A stretch of 64,000 nucleotides of DNA from CAITSH01 sp945892985 (GCA_945892985.1 CAMDDU010000005.1:62001-126000), one strand, 5' to 3'. Positions 27,684 through 35,999 are shown, numbered from the stretch's first letter. Notes: generated by a model not told the origin, from the letters alone. Numbers and translations are program-made.

Positions 27684-28249
27684 GGGCCCGATCCGCAGTC
27701 TGACCCGCCGCCCGACTCGCGCGCCAGCAGTGCGCGTTTGCGCGCCACGCCCCAGCGATAGCCCGAGAGCGAGCCGTCGTGGCGCAGCACGCGATGGCAG
27801 GGTATGGCGACGGCCAGCACATTGGCGGCGCAGGCGCCGGCCACCGCGCGCACTGATTTTGGCGCGCCGATGCGTTCGGCCAGTTCGGTGTAGCTGAGCG
27901 TGCTGCCGGCCGGGATGTCGCGCAGCGCCCGCCACACGCGTTGCTGGAAGGCCGTGCCACGCACGTCCAGCGGCAGCTCAAGGCCGATGGCCGGCTGCTC
28001 CACCATCCCCACCACCGCGGCCACCCATTGCTCAAAGGCCGCGTCGCCGCCTTTGAATTCGGCCTTGGGAAAGCGATCTTGCAGCGCGCGCGCCAGCGTG
28101 TCCGGGTCATCGCCGATGGCGATGGCGCATACGCCCTTGTCCGTGGCCGCAACCAGGATGGCGCCAAGGGTGCATTCGCCGACCGCAAAGCGCATGGTCG
28201 CGCCCGCGCCGCCGGCGGGGCTTGTCAGGGTCGAGTTTGCGCGCTTCAT
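27680..28249 (-). CDS. ogt: Methylated-DNA-protein-cysteine S-methyltransferase
   Basis: This suicide enzyme transfers methyl from O6-methylguanine to its own cysteine. The 189-residue product has the active-site motif PCHRV (about residues 156-160), preceded by the DNA-binding helix SVRAVAGACAANV and YTELAERIGAPKSVRAV. The N-terminal part (MRFAVGECTLGAILVAATDKG) is like the C-terminal half of Ada. The methyl-phosphotriester and AraC domains of Ada are absent, so it cannot act as an Ada-type activator. ATG at 28249 is preferred; TTG 28327 is possible. Confidence 0.92.
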   Translation of the reverse strand: MKRANSTLTSPAGGAGATMRFAVGECTLGAILVAATDKGVCAIAIGDDPDTLARALQDRFPKAEFKGGDAAFEQWVAAVVGMVEQPAIGLELPLDVRGTAFQQRVWRALRDIPAGSTLSYTELAERIGAPKSVRAVAGACAANVLAVAIPCHRVLRHDGSLSGYRWGVARKRALLARESGGGSDCGSGP

Positions 28250-28661
28250 TGTCGCTTTATCCACGGGAGTAATGGGACTGTCCTTTCGGTCGGGGATCAG
28301 GCTATCAATGCGACCGATTTTGCGCAATTATGCGCCAGCAGGCACTCCGGCTCTTGCGCTTGAATTCGCGCCGACGCGAAGCCCGTTTTTGCCCTGACGG
28401 GGGCGCAGTGCCATCTGCAAACCCGCGCCAGACGGGCGTTTCCAGATGTACCCCGGGTGGAAGATGGCGGTGAAAATGGCCTCATCTATGGAGCCGGGCG
28501 CGCTAAGGGCAGTCTGATCTGATAGGAGGTGGGGTTCGTCAGCCCGTTTGCCGATTCTGCGAACACCTTTCTGCGAACACCTGATAGCAAGCCCTGCAGC
28601 AAAGCTGTAAATAGGCCGTGAAGAAAGACGCGACTTGAACCGTGGTTTTGCGCGCGAGGGC
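28250..28661. other. Spacer between ogt and the rhomboid gene
   Basis: This 412-base stretch has no convincing gene on either strand. It contains one copy of the short extragenic hairpin repeat (28412-28448). Near 28560-28585, TGCGAACACCTttc and TGCGAACACCTgat form a 17-base-spaced direct repeat. The ogt promoter must lie in its left part. Confidence 0.5.
28412..28448. repeat. Short extragenic hairpin repeat, copy B
   Basis: Arms CATCTGCAAACCCG and CGGGCGTTTCCAGATG pair with two small bulges around a CGCCAGA loop. The core matches copies A and C. It lies in the ogt-rhomboid spacer. Confidence 0.65.
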
Positions 28662-29237
28662 TTAGCGTCGCCGGCGCCAGAACTTGATGAAGAGGTAGCC
28701 CCCGGCGAGCCCGCCCAGATGGGCGAAGTGCGCCACGCCCGCCTGCGTGCCGGTGACGCCCAGAAACAATTCGAGCCCGCCGTACAGCGCCACAAAAACC
28801 GGCGCGCGCATCGGGATGGGCGGAATGAGCGGCATAATCATGCGGTTCGGATAGAGCATGGCAAAGGCGATGAGCAGGCCGAATATGCCGCCCGATGCGC
28901 CCACCGTCGGCGAGCCCGAGCCGAACAGAAAGGACACCGCCAGTTGCGCGATGGCGGCCGAGATCACGCAGATAAGGTAGTAATTGAGAAAACGCCTGGA
29001 ACCCCAGACACGCTCGATGTCGCTGCCGAACATGTAGAGGCCGAACATGTTGAACGCGAGGTGCGACAGGCCGCTGTGTAAAAAACCGTAGGTCAGCACC
29101 TGCCAGGGTTTGAAGTCGCTCCCCAGCGGCCACAAGGCCAGTTCGTTGAGCGGCAGCGGCATGCCCATGCCGGCGGCAAAAAACACCAGGACGTTGGTGA
29201 GGAGTAGCGCCTGGGTGACAGGGGGCAGGCCGAACAT
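28662..29237 (-). CDS. Rhomboid-family intramembrane serine protease
   Basis: The 191-residue protein has about six transmembrane helices with the catalytic serine in GASGGIFGLL (near residue 114) and the catalytic histidine in HFAHLGGLAGG (near 170). HSGLSHLAFNMFGLYMFG is the conserved loop-helix with the H-x-x-x-N oxyanion residues. Rhomboids cleave substrate transmembrane segments; the substrate here is unknown. It is transcribed away from selO. Confidence 0.94.
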   Translation of the reverse strand: MFGLPPVTQALLLTNVLVFFAAGMGMPLPLNELALWPLGSDFKPWQVLTYGFLHSGLSHLAFNMFGLYMFGSDIERVWGSRRFLNYYLICVISAAIAQLAVSFLFGSGSPTVGASGGIFGLLIAFAMLYPNRMIMPLIPPIPMRAPVFVALYGGLELFLGVTGTQAGVAHFAHLGGLAGGYLFIKFWRRRR

Positions 29238-29464
29238 GGGTGCGCTCTTGGAATGAATGAGAATGGGCAGGGTAGCAGCGTTTTCGGTGGCGGCGTGCGC
29301 CCGCTGGTGTGATTCGGTGTGATTCCCAGCCTGAGAAACACCTGTTGGCGGTTACCTCTGTTGTTAAACCTGTTACTTTAGGCCTCAACTGTAGACTTCA
29401 GGCGGCCATCATTACGCTGCCATCACCACACGCACCACGCATCGCCGCCAAGAGGAAACGCACT

Positions 29465-31126
29465 TTGAACCAGAGCAGCAACAGGGAATTGTCCGCCCCC
29501 CGCCTTGCCGGCCTTGCCGATATCGCCTTTGAGAACAGCTTCGTGCGCGCGCTTCCCGCCGACCCGGATATGAGCACGCGCCCGCGCCAGGTGCGTGAGG
29601 TCAGCTACAGCCGCGTCGAGCCGACACCGGTGCGCGCGCCGCAGATACTGGCTTGGTCCGCCGCCGTGGGTGACATGCTGGGCATCGCCCGTCCGGATTC
29701 GTTCAGTGGCCTTGAGGCCCAGGTGCTGGGCGGCAACCGCGTGTTGCCGGGCATGCGGCCTTATGCCGCGCGCTACGGCGGCCACCAGTTCGGGCATTGG
29801 GCCGGGCAGCTGGGCGACGGGCGCGCCATCACGCTGGCCGAGCTTGTCGCACCCGATGCCCAACGCTACGAATTGCAGCTCAAGGGCGCGGGGCTGACGC
29901 CGTATTCGCGCACCGCCGACGGCCGTGCCGTGCTGCGCTCCTCGGTGCGCGAATATATGTGCAGCGAAGCCATGCATCACCTTGGCGTGCCGACCACGCG
30001 CGCGCTCAGTCTGGCCGCCACCGGCGAAATGGTGGTGCGCGATATGTTTTATGACGGTAACGCGCAGCCCGAACCGGGCGCCGTGGTTTGCCGCGTCGCG
30101 CCGTCGTTTGTGCGTTTCGGCAATTTTGAGATTCTTGCCGCACATGAGGAGCTGCCGCTGCTCAAGCGCCTGGCCGACTACATCATCAGCACGCACTTCC
30201 CGGCGCTGGTGCCCGCAGGTGGGGCGCCCTCGCCCGCGGTTTATGCGCGCTGGTTCGAGGAGATCTGCCGGCGCACCGCGGTGATGGTCTGCGGCTGGAT
30301 GCGCGTGGGTTTTGTGCATGGCGTGATGAACACCGACAATATGTCGATACTGGGGCTGACCGTGGACTACGGCCCCTACGGCTGGCTGGAGGGCTACGAT
30401 CTGGGCTGGACGCCCAATACCACCGACGGCGAGGGCCGGCGCTATTGCTACGGCAACCAGCCCAATATCGCGCAATGGAATCTGGTGCGGCTCGCCAACG
30501 CCTTGCTGCCGCTCATCAACGACACGGCCGCGCTGGAGCAAGGCCTGGCGGTGTTCGCCGATACCTTTGTCGCCGAGTCGGACCGCATGCTCAGCGCCAA
30601 GCTGGGGCTGGGCCCGCTCAACAGCGAGGGTGACGAGGCCTTGCTCGCCGACCTGTTCGCCCTGTTGCAGCAGGCCGAAACCGACATGACGCTGTTTTTT
30701 CGCAATCTTGCGCGCGTGCCCGTGGCCGATGCGCAAGATGACGCCCTGATGAGTCCGCTGCGCGATGCTTTCTACGTTCCCGATGTGCTCGCGCCCGGTG
30801 CGCCGCACCGCGAACGCCTGATTGCCTGGCTGCGCCGCTACGCGGCGCGCGTGCGTCTGGAAGAGGCGGGTGGCAGCGCGCCGGCCCCAGGCATTGCGCG
30901 CATTGCACGCATGAACGCGGCCAATCCGAAGTATGTGTTGCGTAACTATCTGGCACAGACGGCGATCGACGCGCTGGCTGCCGGCGATGCGTCGGTGCTC
31001 GAGCGCCTGATGCGCGCATTGCAGCGTCCCTACGACGAGCAACCCGAGTATGCGGACCTGGCCGCGCGCCGCCCCGAGTGGGCGCGGCACAAGGCCGGTT
31101 GCTCTGCGCTGTCCTGCAGCTCCTGA
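29465..31126 (+). CDS. selO: Protein adenylyltransferase SelO (YdiU/UPF0061)
   Basis: SelO is a pseudokinase that transfers AMP to protein Ser/Thr/Tyr and is linked to redox stress. The 553-residue product has GGHQFGHWAGQLGDGRA, KGAGLTPYSRTADGRAVLRS and the metal-binding GVMNTDNMSI with VDYGPYGW. It ends in SCSS, the Cys form of the C-terminus that is selenocysteine in the human enzyme. I chose TTG at 29465 because AAGAGGA lies eight to nine bases upstream; the frame opens at 29309, but the extra residues are unlike SelO. Confidence 0.94.
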   Translation: MNQSSNRELSAPRLAGLADIAFENSFVRALPADPDMSTRPRQVREVSYSRVEPTPVRAPQILAWSAAVGDMLGIARPDSFSGLEAQVLGGNRVLPGMRPYAARYGGHQFGHWAGQLGDGRAITLAELVAPDAQRYELQLKGAGLTPYSRTADGRAVLRSSVREYMCSEAMHHLGVPTTRALSLAATGEMVVRDMFYDGNAQPEPGAVVCRVAPSFVRFGNFEILAAHEELPLLKRLADYIISTHFPALVPAGGAPSPAVYARWFEEICRRTAVMVCGWMRVGFVHGVMNTDNMSILGLTVDYGPYGWLEGYDLGWTPNTTDGEGRRYCYGNQPNIAQWNLVRLANALLPLINDTAALEQGLAVFADTFVAESDRMLSAKLGLGPLNSEGDEALLADLFALLQQAETDMTLFFRNLARVPVADAQDDALMSPLRDAFYVPDVLAPGAPHRERLIAWLRRYAARVRLEEAGGSAPAPGIARIARMNAANPKYVLRNYLAQTAIDALAAGDASVLERLMRALQRPYDEQPEYADLAARRPEWARHKAGCSALSCSS

Positions 31127-31139
31127 GCACGCTCTTCAT

Positions 31140-31234
31140 GTCATTGCGAGGAGGCGAAGCCAACGCGGCAATCTTGTGGTGTTACGACGGAAGTCACAAG
31201 GGCGATGAGATTGCTTCGCTGCGCTCGCAATGAC
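31140..31234. repeat. Palindromic GTCATTGCGAG-type repeat, copy 1
   Basis: The outer arms GTCATTGCGAG (31140-31150) and its near-complement CTCGCAATGAC (31224-31234), with GAAGC/GCTTC inside, flank a variable centre. A second copy lies at 33409-33512. The type resembles the interspersed palindromes of many proteobacterial genomes that give spurious translations such as CERSEAI. Confidence 0.8.
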
Positions 31235-31361
31235 AGGGTAATGGCTGGAAACCCCCTTGCAGGGCGCGCTTCGGCCGGTAGGTCGAAGTCGTTCGACGGG
31301 CGCCCAGAATTCTCGGCGAAACCCCCGTCTCATCATCAGTCGGTCTTTTTCAGCCTATTGC

Positions 31362-31385
31362 CTTCGTCTTCGTCTTCGTCTTCGT
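31362..31385 (-). repeat. Hexamer tandem repeat, four copies, abutting the phyH stop
   Basis: Four perfect CTTCGT units (31362-31385; ACGAAG on the coding strand) begin at the base after the phyH stop codon. Confidence 0.9.
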
Positions 31386-32216
31386 TTAGGCGGCGTAGCT
31401 GTGCGCCTGCGGAATCAACTCCGCGCGCGCGGCGTTCCAGCGCTGTATCGCTTTGGCGTGGACGACCAGCGCGTCCGGGTCGTAATCGGCCAAGGGCCGC
31501 GGGTCGATGTCGAAGTGGCCATGCCGATCGGTGCCGCGCGCCAGCGAGGCGGTCAGCCTGACCTTGCTCGAACAACTGCAACGTGTGGGGATGTAGCTGA
31601 TGCCAAGGCCTATGCGCCTGTCGTCTGAGCGGTTAGGCATGGAGTTGTGGAACAAATAAGTGTGGTGCAGCGAAAATTCGCCCGGCGCTAGCAGCAGCAA
31701 TTCAATCGGCGCATCCGCGGGCACCTCCAGGCTCTGACCGGTGGCGAACATGTTGGCGCCGTCTTTTTTCTGGCCGTGCGGCACCTGGCCGCGCAGTTGG
31801 CTGCCGGGCAGCACCTGCACGCAGCCGCTCGCCGTGCTGCTGGGCGAGAGCGCGACCCAGGCGGTGACATGTTCGGCCGGCGACAGGCCGAAGTAAGTCG
31901 CATCCTGGTGCCAGCTGATGAAGGCATCGGTCTGCGGCTCTTTCATCCACAGCGTCAGGTGATAGACCAGGATGTCCGGGCCTATCAGGTCCTCGACGGC
32001 ATCGAGTATGCGCGGGTGATGCACCACTTCATCGGCCCACTTCAGGTAAAGATGCATCTTCCGTTGCCGGTCGGGCGCGAGTCCGTGACCGCGCTCGCCC
32101 TCTTCGAGGTGGGCGCGATAGCCGCGTGCCGCCGCGGTGTCAAAGGCGCGCAGGGGGCTGACATAACCCTTGTCCTGGTAATGGCGTACTTGTTCTGCTG
32201 TCAGGAGCTTGTTCAT
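31386..32216 (-). CDS. Phytanoyl-CoA dioxygenase (PhyH) family protein
   Basis: The 276-residue Fe(II)/2-oxoglutarate oxygenase has the iron ligands HQD (SWHQDATYFGL, about 124-134) and a distal His in LHHTYLFHNSMPNRSDDRR (about 205-223), whose following arginine would bind 2-oxoglutarate. The family hydroxylates varied small molecules; the substrate cannot be read here. ATG at 32216 is preferred; TTG at 32252 would overlap tctC. It lies 19 bases after a Bug binding protein on the same strand, so the binder's ligand may be its substrate or a relative (inference). Confidence 0.88.
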   Translation of the reverse strand: MNKLLTAEQVRHYQDKGYVSPLRAFDTAAARGYRAHLEEGERGHGLAPDRQRKMHLYLKWADEVVHHPRILDAVEDLIGPDILVYHLTLWMKEPQTDAFISWHQDATYFGLSPAEHVTAWVALSPSSTASGCVQVLPGSQLRGQVPHGQKKDGANMFATGQSLEVPADAPIELLLLAPGEFSLHHTYLFHNSMPNRSDDRRIGLGISYIPTRCSCSSKVRLTASLARGTDRHGHFDIDPRPLADYDPDALVVHAKAIQRWNAARAELIPQAHSYAA

Positions 32217-32235
32217 GGCGGCCGTCCCGAACGTT

Positions 32236-33234
32236 TCAGTTGCTGGTGGCACCCGTGGTGCGCACCGCGTCCGACCAGGTCTTGCGCTCGCGCGCGAGCA
32301 GGGCTTCCCCGGCCTCGGTCGACAGCTTCACCACGATGGTCGAGCGCCTGTCCATTTCTTCGGCGTAGGCGGGCGTGGCAATGGCGGCGGCAAACGCGGC
32401 GCGCAGCCTGGCCAGCGCTGCGGGTGGCATTGCCGCCGGCGCGACAATGCCGAACCAGGTCGGCGCATCGAGCATGGGAAAGCCCGCTTCGACCAGCGTC
32501 GGCACGTCGGGCAGTTGCGCCAGGCGTGTCGCGGTACTGACCGCGAGGGCGCGCAGCTTGCCGCTTTGGATCAGCGGCAGCGTGGTCGAGGAGGCGATGA
32601 AGGAAAAGCCGATGCGTCCGGACAGTAAGTCGGTCATTTGCGGATTGGCGCCCTGGTAGGGCACATGCAGCATTTTTACTTTGGCGGCGGAGGCCATCAC
32701 TTCGGCGGTGAGGTGCGACAGTGAGCCCACGCCGTTGGAGCCATAGGACACCGCGCCCGGCTTGCCGCGCGCGAACTCGATGAACTCCTTCATGTTCTTT
32801 GCCGGTATGGCGTCCGGGTTGGTGACCAGCACATTGGGCAGGCTGCCCATGATGCCGACAAAGCGAAAGTCGGCCTCCGGGTCGTAGTTGAGCTTGCCGT
32901 ACAAGGGTTTGTTGATGGCGAGGATGGCCTGGCCGGCGACGAGCAGGGTGTAGCCGTCGGCCGGGCTGCGTGCGACAAACTCGGCGGCGATGTTGCCGCC
33001 GGCGCCAGGCTTGTTCTCGACCACCACCGGCTGGCCAAGCTGCGCCGCCAGTGCGGTGGCGTTGATGCGCGTCATCACATCGGCCGGGCCGCCGGCGGCA
33101 AAGGGCACCACCACGCGCAGCGGCTTGTCCGGGTAGCTTTGCGCCCAGCTTGCGGCCGTGGTGAGGCAAAGCGCGACGGCGAGCGCGAGGACTTGCAGGC
33201 GGGCAGGCGTGATGCTGGTGTGAAAACGCGGCAT
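32236..33234 (-). CDS. Tripartite tricarboxylate transporter (TctC/Bug) substrate-binding protein
   Basis: This is a periplasmic solute-binding protein that captures small carboxylates. The 332 residues start with a Sec signal (LALAVALCLTTAASWAQ). The family signature YPDKPLRVVVPFAAGGPADV, then VVVENKPGAGGNIAAEFVARSPADGYTLL, lies at 32-100. CAGGAG precedes the ATG at 33234. No tctA or tctB membrane genes are nearby, as is usual for orphan Bug proteins. Probably co-transcribed with the PhyH gene. Confidence 0.95.
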   Translation of the reverse strand: MPRFHTSITPARLQVLALAVALCLTTAASWAQSYPDKPLRVVVPFAAGGPADVMTRINATALAAQLGQPVVVENKPGAGGNIAAEFVARSPADGYTLLVAGQAILAINKPLYGKLNYDPEADFRFVGIMGSLPNVLVTNPDAIPAKNMKEFIEFARGKPGAVSYGSNGVGSLSHLTAEVMASAAKVKMLHVPYQGANPQMTDLLSGRIGFSFIASSTTLPLIQSGKLRALAVSTATRLAQLPDVPTLVEAGFPMLDAPTWFGIVAPAAMPPAALARLRAAFAAAIATPAYAEEMDRRSTIVVKLSTEAGEALLARERKTWSDAVRTTGATSN

Positions 33235-33339
33235 GGCAGAACTCCTGAAGCGTTGCCCCTACAGGAAGGGGTGACGATGCCTTCGATGATATAGGAGTTT
33301 GCGCCCGTCCTTCAACAGGTGTACGCCGCAGTATCGCAG

Positions 33340-33368
33340 TTGACACGGTACTGGGCCGCCCCTAGAGT
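33340..33368 (+). promoter_or_regulatory. Sigma-70-like promoter for the SDR gene
   Basis: TTGACA (33340-33345), a 17-base spacer and TAGAGT (33363-33368) make a near-consensus promoter pointing at the SDR gene about 195 bases away. The palindromic repeat copy 2 would lie in the 5' untranslated leader. Confidence 0.5.
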
Positions 33369-33408
33369 GGATTTAGCGTACTGAGGCCTCTTTTGGGGAT
33401 AAGGTGGT

Positions 33409-33512
33409 GTCATTGCGAGCGTAGCGAAGCAATCGCGTCGCTCTTGCGATGTGCCGGACAATGCGATGAGATTGCGACGAGATTGCGTCGTCGCTGCGCT
33501 CCTCGCAATGAC
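33409..33512. repeat. Palindromic GTCATTGCGAG-type repeat, copy 2
   Basis: The outer arms GTCATTGCGAG (33409-33419) and CTCGCAATGAC (33502-33512) pair. Inside, CGAAGCAAT and ATTGCG segments give further pairing. It is the same family as 31140-31234. The other parts of the 33235-33562 spacer show a promoter and no gene. Confidence 0.8.
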
Positions 33513-33562
33513 CGGCATTTTTTTAATTTTAAAATCGTTTTTGATTCGCGGAAGTGCAAAAC

Positions 33563-34327
33563 ATGGGTGTTGGCAGCGACCTCTCCAATCGTGTGGTGGT
33601 GATCACCGGCGCCGCCGGTGACATCGGCTTTGCCATGGCGCGGCGCTTTGCCCGCACTGGCGCGCGTCTCGCGCTGCTCGAGCGCGACGCCGCCGCGCTA
33701 CAGGCGCGCTGCGAGGGCGCGCTGGGCGACGCATTGCCGCTTGTCATCGCCTGCGATATGGCCGATGCCGCCGCACTGCGAGCCGCGGTGCAGCGCATTG
33801 CCGCCCATTACGGCGCCATTCATGTCTTGGTGAACAACGCCGCCGCCGTGACACCGAAAAACAGCGTCGCCGATTTGCCGCTGGCCGACTGGCAGCAGGC
33901 GTTTGCCGTGAACCTCACCGGCGCTTTTTTGATGACGCAGGCGGTGATCCCGCATATGCGCGCCGCCGGTGGCGGCGTGGTGCTCAACATCGCCTCGCAA
34001 CTGGGCCATGTCGCTGCGCCCGGGCAGGCGGCCTATAGCGCAAGCAAGGCGGCGTTGCTGTCGCTGACGCGCTCCATCGCCGTAGATCACGCCGCCGAGG
34101 GCATACGCGCGGTGAGCCTGTCACCCGGCGCGGTGATGACCAGCCGCCTGACTGCGCGCTACGGCAGCGAGGCGGCTGTCAACAGCGCACTCGCCGGCCG
34201 CCATCCGCTGGGGCGGATAGGCACGGCCGATGAAATCGCCGCCGCCGCGCTATTCCTCATCAGCGACGGCGCGGCTTTTGTCTCGGGCGCCGACTTGCTG
34301 GTGGACGGCGGCTACACCGCCGTTTAG
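33563..34327 (+). CDS. SDR-family NAD(P)-dependent oxidoreductase
   Basis: The 254-residue classical short-chain dehydrogenase has the cofactor motif TGAAGDIG near 14-21, NNAA near 90 and the catalytic YSASK near 156-160 with its preceding Ser. The C-terminal DLLVDGGYTAV is typical of FabG-like enzymes. ATG 33563 is preceded by CGGAAG; GTG at 33554 is possible. It probably oxidises a hydroxyl intermediate in the surrounding catabolic region; the substrate is unknown. Confidence 0.9.
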   Translation: MGVGSDLSNRVVVITGAAGDIGFAMARRFARTGARLALLERDAAALQARCEGALGDALPLVIACDMADAAALRAAVQRIAAHYGAIHVLVNNAAAVTPKNSVADLPLADWQQAFAVNLTGAFLMTQAVIPHMRAAGGGVVLNIASQLGHVAAPGQAAYSASKAALLSLTRSIAVDHAAEGIRAVSLSPGAVMTSRLTARYGSEAAVNSALAGRHPLGRIGTADEIAAAALFLISDGAAFVSGADLLVDGGYTAV

Positions 34328-34339
34328 GCGCGGCAGATG

Positions 34340-34372
34340 GCTGAAAACCCGCGCCCATGGCCGGTTTCCAGC
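34340..34372. repeat. Short extragenic hairpin repeat, copy C
   Basis: GCTGAAAACC and GGTTTCCAGC arms (one mismatch) around a CGCGCCCATGGCC core lie 12 bases past the SDR stop, between two convergent genes. They resemble copies A and B. Confidence 0.6.
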
Positions 34373-34395
34373 TTATTCGTCACCCACCGGATCGG

Positions 34396-35247
34396 CTAAA
34401 AATCGACGGCTGCGAGCGCCTGCGTTATCGCGGCTGCAGCCGCGGTGGTGGCGGTGATCATCCCGGGAAGTTTTTTGGCGGTGATGCGAAAGCGCGGCAC
34501 GGCGATGGCGATGCAGTGCTGCACCTCTGCGCGCAAGCTGATCGGCGCGGCCACACCCCAGACGCCCTCGTCGCGCTCCTCGTCGGTGAGGGCGTAGCCG
34601 TCGCGCCGGATGCGCTCGAGCGCTTTGAGCATGGCCGCGCGCGTGGCCAGCGTTTTTGGGGTGTAGCGCTGCGGTTTGAGCAATTTCATCAGCGGCGTGC
34701 GCTCCGGCTCGGGCGCGAAGGCGAGCAGCAGTTTTGCGCTGCCGGTCGCCGGCCAGGGCAGCAACTGGCTGCGCGTGTAGCTGATGGCCACGCGGTGGCG
34801 GCTCTCGATGCGGTCGAGCGTGATCATTTCATGACCGACGCGCTGGTTGAGCACCACCAGTTCGCCGTAGCGTTCGGAGAGCGACGCGAGGTGCGGCGCG
34901 GCGATGCGGATGACCGAGGTGTTGGAACGGGCCACGCGGGCGAGCGCAAACACGCGTGGGCCGAGCCGGTAGCCACCGCCACCGCGCCCATCCTCGATGA
35001 TCAGCGCATAGCCGCGCAGGCTGGAGACATAGCGGTAGATGGTGCTGCGCGGCATGGAGAAGTGCGCGGCAATGTCGTTGACCGTCCAGACCGGTTGCTC
35101 TTCGCTGAACAGCAGCAGGATGTCGATGGCGCGGTCGGCTGTCGCGTTGGCCGATCCGGCTGCGCTGCGCCCCGCGGTTTTTGGCCGCTTCTCAATCAAT
35201 GGAGTTCTCGGGCATTCTGCAGCATTCTCAAACGATGGGATTCTCAA
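34396..35247 (-). CDS. IclR-family transcriptional regulator
   Basis: The 283-residue protein has an N-terminal winged helix (about 38-95; VNDIAAHFSMPRSTIYRYVSSL) and an IclR effector domain (about 110-270) with GHEMITLDRIESRH. IclR proteins commonly control aromatic-acid catabolic genes. It is divergent from the VOC-hydrolase-tctC-monooxygenase operon and is the obvious candidate regulator. The start is taken as TTG 35247; no strong ribosome-binding site is visible and a later start is possible. Confidence 0.9.
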   Translation of the reverse strand: MRIPSFENAAECPRTPLIEKRPKTAGRSAAGSANATADRAIDILLLFSEEQPVWTVNDIAAHFSMPRSTIYRYVSSLRGYALIIEDGRGGGGYRLGPRVFALARVARSNTSVIRIAAPHLASLSERYGELVVLNQRVGHEMITLDRIESRHRVAISYTRSQLLPWPATGSAKLLLAFAPEPERTPLMKLLKPQRYTPKTLATRAAMLKALERIRRDGYALTDEERDEGVWGVAAPISLRAEVQHCIAIAVPRFRITAKKLPGMITATTAAAAAITQALAAVDF

Positions 35248-35267
35248 TTAATGAATTGATATTCTCA
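35214..35267. promoter_or_regulatory. Repeated ATTCTCA sites in the iclR promoter region
   Basis: Three copies of ATTCTCA (35224-35230, 35240-35246, 35261-35267) and a related ATTCTGC (35214-35220) lie at the start of iclR and its divergent promoter region. They are spaced 10 to 21 bases apart. They could be regulator-binding half-sites; this is a pattern observation only. Confidence 0.35.
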
Positions 35268-35462
35268 TTATACTGCACAACAATTTCGCATCCTGGCGAT
35301 GTGCGCAACGGTGTGCGCAACGATGTGTGCAAAAATGATGTGGGTAATAACGTGGGCAACAATAACGTGCGCGCGAGAGTTTCCCCCGCGTCCTGCTTCA
35401 ACCCCACTCGAATAGCGGCCACGTCCGGACACAGGCTGCAAGGCCAACAAGGAGGAACAGGC

Positions 35463-35999
35463 ATGGCGAAACTTCCCGATGCACAACTGTCGCATATCGG
35501 CCTGCGGGTGGGTAACCTGCCGCTGATGATCGCGTTCTACGAGCGCGCGCTGGGATTGGTGCTGACCGACAAGGGCTCGCTGGGCGGCCGCGACCTCGCC
35601 TTTTTGTCGCGCAACCCGGAAGAGCATCACCAGGTGGTGATGGTTCATGACCCGGCGAGCACGGAGCCGCTGTCAAGCGCGCAGCAAATCTCCTTCAAGC
35701 TCAAAACGCTGGAGGACTTGCGCACGTTTTACACCGAACTGCAGGCGCAAAAAATAAGCGGCCTTGATGCGCGCGACCACGGCAACAGTTGGAGCCTTTA
35801 TTTTTTCGATCCCGAAGGCAACAAGATCGAGCTCTACCTGCCCACGCCCTGGCATGTCAGCCAGCCCTGGCGCGCAGCGCTGGACCTTGCCATGCCGGCC
35901 GATGCGATTCTGGCGCAGACGGCGCAACGCATGAAAGAAAACCCGACCAGCCGTCCGGTGGCCGAATGGACCGCGGCGATGCGCGAGCGGCTCGCCTGA
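35463..35999 (+). CDS. VOC-family protein, single-domain extradiol-dioxygenase-like
   Basis: The 178-residue protein has one vicinal-oxygen-chelate module with likely metal ligands His11 (SHIGLRVGN), His55 or His56 (EEHHQVVM) and Glu123 (GNKIELY). The segment DHGNSWSLYFFDPEGNKIEL closely follows the type I extradiol-dioxygenase signature. GGAGG precedes ATG 35463. Next to an MhpC-like hydrolase and an MhpA-like hydroxylase, a ring-cleavage role is plausible. It is shorter than the two-domain enzymes, so glyoxalase-like activity is the alternative. Confidence 0.82.
   Translation: MAKLPDAQLSHIGLRVGNLPLMIAFYERALGLVLTDKGSLGGRDLAFLSRNPEEHHQVVMVHDPASTEPLSSAQQISFKLKTLEDLRTFYTELQAQKISGLDARDHGNSWSLYFFDPEGNKIELYLPTPWHVSQPWRAALDLAMPADAILAQTAQRMKENPTSRPVAEWTAAMRERLA

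Noticed and set aside
33393..33602. Frame giving CERSEAIASLLRCAGQCDEI-like protein, and the matching frame at 31136-31336
   Set aside because: These are translations of the palindromic repeat; the same spurious type occurs wherever such repeats lie.
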